Below the pieces are notes generated by a model. It searched no databases. It saw only the letters and a program-made list of their open reading frames with translations, and was not told the origin of the DNA. Source: Rhodospirillaceae bacterium (lineage in GTDB: Bacteria > Pseudomonadota > Alphaproteobacteria > UBA828). Taken from it: 5,326 bases of DNA. The DNA is taken from the NCBI GenBank assembly GCA_028819955.1, contig JAPPKP010000300.1, positions 1 through 5,326 on the forward strand, in the 5' to 3' direction. Made by a program: the position numbers and the translations under genes. Below, one piece after another: positions 1-5,326 of the stretch; the stretch's first letter is position 1, and each line of letters opens with the position of its first letter.

Positions 1-34
1 GGCTGTTGGGCGTGGTCTTGATGCGCACGAACAT
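1..34 (-). CDS. N-terminus of a probable IS1634-type transposase (partial, cut by left edge)
   Basis: Reading the minus strand from an ATG at 34-32 gives MFVRIKTTPNS and stays open to the window edge. This opening resembles, from memory, the start of DDE transposases of the IS1634 group, which carry out cut-and-paste movement of their insertion sequence. Only 11 codons are visible, so no catalytic residue can be checked. The sequence upstream of the ATG (reading ACACTCCCACC on the minus strand) has no purine-rich Shine-Dalgarno, in line with the weak translation common for transposases. A perfect inverted repeat begins 22 bp upstream of the start codon. The gene is divergent from the 470-aa gene at 303. 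The rest of the element, including its other end, must lie to the left. The call depends on recognising a short conserved N-terminus, so confidence is moderate. Confidence 0.5.
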   Translation of the reverse strand, partial: MFVRIKTTPNS

Positions 35-56
35 GGTGGGAGTGTAGCGCGGGGCA

Positions 57-80
57 GAGATATTGACAATTCAATATCTC
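57..80. repeat. Perfect 10-bp inverted repeat with 4-nt loop
   Basis: GAGATATTGA (57-66) is followed by CAAT and then its exact reverse complement TCAATATCTC (71-80). The repeat sits in the leader region of the putative transposase gene, starting 22 bp before its start codon. It could be an operator for a repressor, a hairpin in the transposase mRNA that limits translation or read-through from outside, or part of the terminal structure of the insertion sequence. No T-run follows it in either direction, so it is not a typical intrinsic terminator. The symmetry is seen directly; the role is inferred. Confidence 0.6.
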
Positions 81-229
81 TTCTAGGCACTACAACGCGA
101 CTTGACCGCACCGCAACTGCCAAGTCATTGTCTTCGCTGCAAACTCCAAACGCGAGATCAGCCCAAATCCGGCTCAGCCGTCAATCCGGACCAACATTCT
201 TACGGGAAGACTGCATTCCACATTCGCCT

Positions 230-241
230 TACTGTACAGTA
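230..241. promoter_or_regulatory. 12-bp perfect palindrome, possible operator of the 470-aa gene
   Basis: TACTGTACAGTA is self-complementary over all 12 bases and lies 61 bp upstream of the ATG of the 470-aa gene, where an operator would be plausible. It is flanked by two copies of CCTTAC (227-232, overlapping the palindrome, and 245-250). The core CTGTACAG looks like two LexA half-sites, but the usual 8-bp spacer is missing, so it is not called a LexA box. No convincing -35/-10 pair could be placed around it. A palindrome of this size in a short intergenic region is suggestive only. Confidence 0.25.
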
Positions 242-284
242 GCACCTTACGGTCTTCTCCTGAACCGATGAATGTGCTGAACGC

Positions 285-289
285 GAGGT
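285..289 (+). promoter_or_regulatory. Candidate ribosome binding site (GAGGT)
   Basis: GAGGT lies 13 nt upstream of the ATG at 303. The core is good but the spacing is longer than the usual 5-9 nt, so initiation may be modest. It supports the start at 303: the only other nearby ATG (268) runs into TAG within eight codons, and the reading frame of the 470-aa gene is closed upstream by TGA at 261-263 with no other usable start codon in between. Confidence 0.4.
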
Positions 290-302
290 AGATACACACC
301 GG

Positions 303-1715
303 ATGATCTGGCTCGAACACATTCTATCAATAGACGCGGACACGACGAAGGGAAGATTGCTACTCCTCGTGATTGACAAAGTATTGATTGCATTAATCGT
401 CGGTATCGCCTTCATCATTTACGACAGGTATCGAACAAGCGATAGTCAACGATTTCAACGCGAACTTGTAGCCTTTACCGACCAACTGGAAACTGAGCGA
501 CGAGAATTAGATATAGAATATCAAAATCAAACCGCCAACATACAAAGGGAATTCGAAAAAGCTCGCCTTTCAAAAGAGTTATTGCCGCACATTCTCGATA
601 AAGATGTTGATGTCGTTGCGAGAAGCTACCTTTTATCGTCCGCTCTGTCGACGGAATTGATCGACGGTCTCGCAGCGTTGGACGTTGCAGCGACCCTTAT
701 CGCACATGGGGCAGCCGAGACCCAAATCAAGAGAATTGCACAGTTGGTATTGCCTGATGGCTTAGAGGCGATTGCTTCGCATGCAGCTCGTCTCCAAGAG
801 CAGGCCAGTAAGCTCGGCATGAGGGACCTATCGCTTCAGGTTACGGCAACAATAGACGTTTTGGGAGAAAGGAGTTATGCGCCAGCAGCGACATTGCCCA
901 AGGAACTACAGAACATTCAGCGAGAACGACTTCTATGGGCCTCGGTGCTAAGGGACACCTTGCCGAATGTTGCGGCTCCGGACGAAGAAGGTGTCGTTAC
1001 CCGCGACTTTATAGCGAAGCACATAAGTTCCTTCTATTTTCTGGTTGGAAGTGATCCAGAGCTATTTCAAAGTCCCAGCAAATTGTTACGACTCGTGGGA
1101 GCGCTGAATTGTGTAATTGGCGATTGGGGTCAAAAGGTAGAAGCGGTTGACTATCTGGAGTTACGATTCGAATCCTTGGACTTGTCTTCAATAAATGACA
1201 TTAGATACGCGTTGGCGTTGGTTAACGCGATGAGGGAACACGGTCAAGGGTCTAGCGCACAATCTCGACGAATTGCACCGGGCATTTCTCGGCAGTTGGC
1301 GAAGTTACTTGTTGATGGCAGCTTTTTTCATCGTGTGTCATGGATAGAGTCGGATGCGTCGTCTGAGCAACGAGAACGGTGGTTTGATGAAGAAGCAGCG
1401 GCAGGAGCACACTCTTCTATGCAGCTTGCTGCGGGTGAAGTATTATTGTTAATGGGGAAACGTGTGAAGGACGCAGAAGGGATACTCGTGTCATTCATGG
1501 AAGATTTGGTTGAACGACTGGAAAAGCTGGAAAAAGACGAGGAGATCATGTTGTTATCCTCCAGATATGGTTCACATTCGGTTCGTGCGGCGGCTAGAGC
1601 ACTTGTGGCTCTAAATTCACAAGACGCAATTTTAATAATGGAGAAGTTGAAGCGAATGGATCGAAGGAAACTTGCGGCGTTTGAAGGTATTGCAATGGAG
1701 TTATCACACCAATAG
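303..1715 (+). CDS. Membrane-anchored coiled-coil / helical-repeat protein of unknown function (470 aa)
   Basis: I do not recognise the family. The protein starts with a short acidic N-terminus, then one hydrophobic segment at about residues 18-40 (ending VGIAFIIY). A positively charged stretch (DRYR, then QRFQR) follows, so by the positive-inside rule the large C-terminal part should be cytoplasmic. Residues about 45-92 are rich in E, Q, R and K with regularly spaced hydrophobics, as in a coiled coil. The remainder is almost entirely amphipathic helix. Stretches around 92-165 and 370-465 (for example SVRAAARALVAL near 426) look like HEAT/ARM-type repeats, which usually bind proteins. No Walker, nuclease, protease or other catalytic motif is evident. 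There is no secretion signal beyond the anchor. The start at ATG 303 is fixed by an in-frame TGA at 261. The gene stands alone, divergent from the putative transposase and convergent with the helicase. Its G+C content looks near 50%, against roughly two-thirds in the helicase gene, suggesting horizontal acquisition. A role as a membrane scaffold or sensor is only an inference. Confidence 0.85.
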   Translation: MIWLEHILSIDADTTKGRLLLLVIDKVLIALIVGIAFIIYDRYRTSDSQRFQRELVAFTDQLETERRELDIEYQNQTANIQREFEKARLSKELLPHILDKDVDVVARSYLLSSALSTELIDGLAALDVAATLIAHGAAETQIKRIAQLVLPDGLEAIASHAARLQEQASKLGMRDLSLQVTATIDVLGERSYAPAATLPKELQNIQRERLLWASVLRDTLPNVAAPDEEGVVTRDFIAKHISSFYFLVGSDPELFQSPSKLLRLVGALNCVIGDWGQKVEAVDYLELRFESLDLSSINDIRYALALVNAMREHGQGSSAQSRRIAPGISRQLAKLLVDGSFFHRVSWIESDASSEQRERWFDEEAAAGAHSSMQLAAGEVLLLMGKRVKDAEGILVSFMEDLVERLEKLEKDEEIMLLSSRYGSHSVRAAARALVALNSQDAILIMEKLKRMDRRKLAAFEGIAMELSHQ

Positions 1716-2194
1716 AAATGAAATATACACCAGTAGACATGAAGTATACAACTTCAAGAGAAAGCAGAGAATATCTTCGATGTTGTTCTCGGATACGTTT
1801 GAAAGATGATCCGTTTGTGGTAAACTTACCGGCGCTCGGGGAGGGTGGGTAGTATTGAATGGGATTGAAGGGAGTAGTTCGAGCAGCTTACGGCGCCCTT
1901 GCTGGCGGTCATGCATCAGGCTTTTAACGCCCACGATCTGAACCGTGCCGTTTCGGCTTGAATCCGGAGTGTGAGGAGAATTAAGGCACATTGGCAACAT
2001 TCGCGGTCCGCTGAGCACGTTCAATCCGAGCCGGTTTCCCGCCTGCCGCGCCGTCTTTTTCATCGGCAACCGACATCAGCTAAGTGTCCACCAAAGAGCG
2101 AGGCATCCAGTCGCCCAAATGTTCGTCCGAACTTGGCGCCTCGGAGAAAATTGTCTATTGCCGAGCCGGCCGCGATTCCCTGTCAAGTTTCTTC
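1716..2194. other. Intergenic region between convergent genes; composition boundary
   Basis: No gene here is well supported. The first part (to about 1830) is A+T-rich like the upstream gene; from about 1830 it becomes G+C-rich. Small structures seen are an 8-of-10 tandem repeat ATTGAATGGG/ATTGAAGGGA (1854-1873), a near-palindrome GTTCG-TC-CGAAC (2121-2132) and a short GCCG-AGC-CGGC hairpin (2160-2170). That hairpin lies downstream of the helicase stop codon; on the minus strand the T-containing run ATTTT follows it, but a 4-bp stem is too weak to call a terminator. No clear terminator was found for the 470-aa gene either. AAGTGTCCACC (2082-2092) resembles sequences I associate with some insertion-sequence ends, so part of the region may be IS debris, at low confidence. 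Confidence 0.5.
1718..1752. repeat. Imperfect short direct repeat after the 470-aa gene
   Basis: ATGAAATATACAC (1718-1730) recurs as ATGAAGTATACAA (1739-1751), with 11 of 13 positions matching and a 21-bp period. The second copy lies within a 5-bp stem (GAAGT at 1741-1745, ACTTC at 1751-1755). It begins two bases after the stop codon. It could be a protein-binding or recombination-related site, or chance in A+T-rich DNA. Confidence 0.3.
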
Positions 2195-5100
2195 TTAGCG
2201 CGGTTCGAACACGAGCTTCGGCACCACCACCTCCCAAGATTCGCACTTGATGCTGTCGCGGTACTGGGGCTCCGACGACTCACGGCTCCAGCACACGATG
2301 GCCGACACCGCCGCGGAGCGGCGCTGCATTTCCTTCGGCGGTCGGAAGCTCTTGGCAAGACGTCCCACCATGGTGCCTGCCGGGTCCAGCAACTCCCAGC
2401 TCCCATAGTCCGTGATGCGCGTCTCCAACGGATCGCCGGGAGATAGTGCAGCGATGGCGTGATGGATCGTGTGGCGGTCGGCAAGGCGTCCCGCGAACCC
2501 AAGGTCTACGTCTCCAAGACCGGCACGGACGTGGCGAAACAGCAGCGCCGGAGACGAAGCCTCCAGCTCGACCGGCGTGCGCTCCACCACCGATGCGTGG
2601 TCGACCAGCGGGTCCAGCATCGGATGAGGTCCGTCGAAGCGCGCGAGCACGAGGGTCTGCCGGGCGCGCGTCATGGCCACATAGTAGAGCCGGCGGGGCG
2701 CGTCTACGTCCTCGTCGCATCCGACCCGGTTCCAGCCGCCGTCGAGGACGACGACGTGGTCGAATTCCAGACCCTTGGCGCGGTGGCCGGTCAGCAGCAG
2801 AAGTCCGCGCTGTCGCCGACGAATCTCCCGACCCCACTCGGCCAGCCATTCGATGACATGATCCACCGGCATTTCACTGTCGCCGGTTTCCAGTGCGTGT
2901 TCTTCAACGGCCTGCCGGAGCAGGTCGTACCAGGGGCCAGCAGGGCGTTCCTCCACCCAACCGGCAAGGGCCGCTCCGTCGACGACGCGGGGGTCCCGTT
3001 GGCGAAGCCAATCGACGAAGGTACGGGTCTCCCGCAGACGCCAGAAGCTCGGGATTTCCTCGTTGCCCATCTGCACCGGGATGTCGTGCAACTCGCAGAA
3101 GGCGCGCACCGGCTCCAGATACTTCCACTCGCGCGCGATCACCGCGCACTGCGACCAGTCCCACTCCGGCGCGAGCAAGGCGAGGCGCTGAAACTCCGCC
3201 ATCACGGTCTGCGCCTGCGAGATCGGGTCGCTGCCTACTGGCAGGATCTGTACCCGCCCGTGTACGACCGGATCGCGCTTCTCCCAAGCACCGCCCGGCG
3301 GCTCCTTCGCACGGGCCTTGTCGATGTGGATGGGATGCCCGGCCTTCATCCGCTCCTGCGCGGGCTCGATCACCGCGTTGGCGACGTCGATGATATGGCC
3401 GGTAGAACGATAGTTGCCGACGAGATAGCTGGGCTTGGGGCCGTAGTCCTCCTCGAAGCGGCGGATGAACTCCACCGAGGCGCCGTTGAAGGCATAGATG
3501 TTCTGGTCGTCATCGCCGACCGCGAAGAGCGTGAGCTTGCCGGCATCGTCCTCGAGCGTGCGCCCGGCCAGGGCCGAGATCAGCTCGTACTGGTCCGGGC
3601 CGATGTCCTGATACTCGTCCACCAGCATCCAGCGGAAGCCGGCCAGCAGACGCTCCCTCTGCTCGTCCGCCTCCTCGGGTGGCAAACCCTCACCACGCAG
3701 CAGCTCCATCGCGCGGCCCAGTACGTCCCGGAACACCTCGTCGTCAGGCTGCTCCGCCCGGCCGGAAAAACTCGCGCCGGCGAGCCGCATGGCAAGCGCG
3801 TGGCAGGTGAGCACGGTCACGCCGCGCGCGTCGTCGCCGATCAACTCGTGCAGGCGGCGGCGAATGTCCACGGCGGCGTGGCGGTTGTAGGCCAGAGCCA
3901 GGATGCCTCTCGGGTTCTCGCGGCGTGCGCGAATCAGATAGGCGATGCGGTGCACCAGCACCCGAGTCTTGCCCGAGCCTGGCCCCGCGAGTACCAGCAC
4001 GTTGGTTTGCTCACGAGTGTCGGCGACGATGCCCTGCTGGACGGAGTCGTTGAGGCTCTCGACGATCGCCCGCCACGAGGCGGGCGTGGTCTCGCGGCCG
4101 ATCTCTTTGTCTCGACCCGGCAGCCAGCGGCCCAGGAACGCCTCTTCTTTCAGCGTGAAGTAATCCATCGCGAGGCGCAGGGCGTCCGTCATGGCGGCAA
4201 GGCCACGCTCGGCGAATTCCACCATCACGTGGATCTGCAGGACCTGCCCCTGGTAGTGGAGGGCCAGGGGTTCGAAGTCAGACTTCGTAAATCGTGGCCG
4301 CTCGCGTTGCTGCAGGTGGATGGTCATGGCGGGGCGAAAGACCGCCAGACCCTTGTTGAGGCGAATGACCTCCTGCTCATGCAGCCACAGCAGTGCACGG
4401 TCAACGAGCTTGTTGGGGTGCCTCACCTTGCTCTTCAAGAGCATGTCGGACTCGACTGCCTGTAGCAGCTTGCCGAGGGTGGTCTCGGCCAGCAGGTCCG
4501 TGCCCTGGCTGCCTGACGGCAGGCAGGCGAGGAGGTGCTTCAGCAGGCGCCCGGCCGCCTCGCGCCGGAGTTGCGCCGTTTCCTCCAGCGCTCCCCATTC
4601 CCGCTGGAGCGTCACCGAGGCAGTCTCGGCGTCGCGCTTGCGCACTGTCATGCTTCCTGCGGCGCCGTCCTCGCCGCGGCCGTCGTAGGCGATGCTGCAG
4701 AGGATGCGCCACAGCCGCTCTGGCAAAGGATCAATGAGGCCCTGGTCTCTAAGAACCTGCGAAGCGATGCGCAGGTGCAGCGACGCCGTGTCTCCCTTGT
4801 CCTGATCCCAAGCCTGCTCGCGCATGTGCGCGATCAGAGCGGTCTCCAGCTCCGCCGCCTGTTCCAGGCGTTTGGAGGACGAACGCCCCCTCCCGGCGTG
4901 TACGAACGCGGTCAGCGCCGTGTCGTTACTGGCGACGCCCAGCCGCTCGAGATCGTACAAGGCGCCGCGCACGGCCTCGGGGCTCAGGCCCGAGGCCGCC
5001 ATCAGGTCGTCGGTGGTGACGCCCTCGTCGGCGCCCGCCTGGATCAGCGCCACGGCGATGCGCAGCAGCTGATCGCGATAGGCGTCCGCGATCGGTGCTC

Positions 5101-5326
5101 GTGCGAGCTTTGCGTGTGCCTCCTCGACCGAGTTCACCCGGAGCGACGACGGGAATACCTGGACGGAGTTCTCCTCGCGGGTGAGCAGTTCAGACTCTTC
5201 GAGCCATGCGACAGCGGTGCGCACGCGCGTGTCGTCCGTGGCCGAATCTCGCTCGAACACTTTTTCCTCGTCCTCGCCGAGGATTTCGCCGGTGGTGGCG
5301 ACCACCTCGCCGTTGAAGCGCTTCTT
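2195..5326 (-). CDS. UvrD/PcrA-type SF1A helicase, C-terminal part of a probable RecQ-UvrD fusion (partial)
   Basis: ATP-driven DNA strand separation is expected, probably 3'-5'. Residues are numbered from the GTG at 5305; seven further in-frame codons (KKRFNGE) run to the edge, so the true start lies outside. Residues about 25-58 (TAVAWLEESELL...QVFPSSLRV) resemble the winged-helix RQC-type region that follows a RecQ motor. Residues 60-410 are helical, with a second winged-helix-like piece near 75-125. The SF1A core is complete: Q motif near 418-425, Walker A GPGSGKT 441-447, Ia near LAYNRHAA 471, Ib TCHALAMRL 500, II DEYQD 563-567, III VGDDDQNIYAFNGA 596-609, IV NYRSTGHII 631, V GHRAKGLEF 840-848, VI RRLYYVAMTRAR 871-882. 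Residues 183-195 long between IV and V would hold a 2B-like domain. A beta-rich tail (about 955-1036, including MVGRLAKSF) ends at TAA 2197-2195. No RecB-type nuclease motif is visible. The SF1A call is secure; the upstream RecQ motor is inferred from family knowledge. The frame is unbroken. It is convergent with the 470-aa gene, so the two are not co-transcribed. Confidence 0.93.
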   Translation of the reverse strand, partial: KKRFNGEVVATTGEILGEDEEKVFERDSATDDTRVRTAVAWLEESELLTREENSVQVFPSSLRVNSVEEAHAKLARAPIADAYRDQLLRIAVALIQAGADEGVTTDDLMAASGLSPEAVRGALYDLERLGVASNDTALTAFVHAGRGRSSSKRLEQAAELETALIAHMREQAWDQDKGDTASLHLRIASQVLRDQGLIDPLPERLWRILCSIAYDGRGEDGAAGSMTVRKRDAETASVTLQREWGALEETAQLRREAAGRLLKHLLACLPSGSQGTDLLAETTLGKLLQAVESDMLLKSKVRHPNKLVDRALLWLHEQEVIRLNKGLAVFRPAMTIHLQQRERPRFTKSDFEPLALHYQGQVLQIHVMVEFAERGLAAMTDALRLAMDYFTLKEEAFLGRWLPGRDKEIGRETTPASWRAIVESLNDSVQQGIVADTREQTNVLVLAGPGSGKTRVLVHRIAYLIRARRENPRGILALAYNRHAAVDIRRRLHELIGDDARGVTVLTCHALAMRLAGASFSGRAEQPDDEVFRDVLGRAMELLRGEGLPPEEADEQRERLLAGFRWMLVDEYQDIGPDQYELISALAGRTLEDDAGKLTLFAVGDDDQNIYAFNGASVEFIRRFEEDYGPKPSYLVGNYRSTGHIIDVANAVIEPAQERMKAGHPIHIDKARAKEPPGGAWEKRDPVVHGRVQILPVGSDPISQAQTVMAEFQRLALLAPEWDWSQCAVIAREWKYLEPVRAFCELHDIPVQMGNEEIPSFWRLRETRTFVDWLRQRDPRVVDGAALAGWVEERPAGPWYDLLRQAVEEHALETGDSEMPVDHVIEWLAEWGREIRRRQRGLLLLTGHRAKGLEFDHVVVLDGGWNRVGCDEDVDAPRRLYYVAMTRARQTLVLARFDGPHPMLDPLVDHASVVERTPVELEASSPALLFRHVRAGLGDVDLGFAGRLADRHTIHHAIAALSPGDPLETRITDYGSWELLDPAGTMVGRLAKSFRPPKEMQRRSAAVSAIVCWSRESSEPQYRDSIKCESWEVVVPKLVFEPR

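Noticed and set aside
63..68. Consensus -35 hexamer TTGACA reading toward the 470-aa gene
   Set aside because: No acceptable -10 element lies 15-19 bp downstream, and the hexamer is part of the inverted repeat.
231..240. LexA (SOS) box
   Set aside because: CTGT and ACAG are directly adjacent; the 8-bp spacer of the gammaproteobacterial LexA site is missing.
1790..1813. Terminator hairpin CGGAT...ATCCG after the 470-aa gene
   Set aside because: The stem is only 5 bp with a 14-nt loop, and no T-run follows.
1704..2069. A 121-codon minus-strand frame spanning the spacer, ending inside the 470-aa gene
   Set aside because: It begins with TTG (or ATG at 2063) with no Shine-Dalgarno, crosses the composition break and has no recognisable domain. 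Its hydrophobic C-terminus comes from the A+T-rich spacer. It is possibly a remnant but not supportable as a gene.
1971..2198. A 75-codon plus-strand frame overlapping the helicase stop
   Set aside because: It has an R-, P- and S-rich composition typical of a chance frame and no good ribosome binding site or domain. It overlaps the end of the real gene on the other strand.
2459..4465. A 668-codon open frame on the plus strand
   Set aside because: It lies wholly antisense to the helicase, whose motifs are unmistakable. Long antisense frames are expected in G+C-rich genes, and its translation shows no recognisable domain.
5303..5305. GTG as the true start of the helicase
   Set aside because: The frame remains open for seven codons to the window edge, there is no convincing Shine-Dalgarno before the GTG, and the N-terminal residues read like the middle of a RecQ-type protein.
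1..5326. CRISPR array, tRNA or rRNA genes
   Set aside because: No regularly spaced repeats and no tRNA- or rRNA-like sequence were seen on either strand.

Overview
The window looks like an accessory segment of a high-GC proteobacterial chromosome, probably gamma- or betaproteobacterial. This rests on the base composition and on family resemblances recalled from memory; no search was run. It holds three protein-coding segments, two of them cut by the window edges.

Layout. Bases 1-34 are the first codons of a gene on the minus strand whose N-terminus (MFVRIKTTPNS) resembles IS1634-type transposases, so an insertion sequence probably continues off the left edge. A perfect 10-bp inverted repeat (57-80) lies just upstream of its start codon. 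Bases 303-1715 (+) encode a 470-residue protein with one N-terminal membrane segment, a charged coiled-coil stretch and a long helical body that may be HEAT-like. I do not recognise its family. Its DNA is much richer in A+T than the helicase gene, which suggests it was acquired. Bases 1716-2194 hold no gene I would defend and contain the change from A+T-rich to G+C-rich DNA. Bases 2195-5326 (-) are the C-terminal 1043 residues of a large helicase that is open through the right edge. It has a complete UvrD/PcrA-type SF1A motor preceded by about 430 residues of helical and winged-helix-like sequence. That sequence probably follows a RecQ-type motor outside the window.

How the genes may work together. 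The 470-aa gene and the helicase gene converge and are about 480 bp apart, so they are not one operon. The combination of an insertion sequence, a lone membrane-anchored orphan and a giant DNA helicase is compatible with a genomic island or defence-type locus. Nothing in the sequence proves that role or a functional link between the genes. The most unusual items are the orphan membrane protein and the multi-motor helicase architecture.
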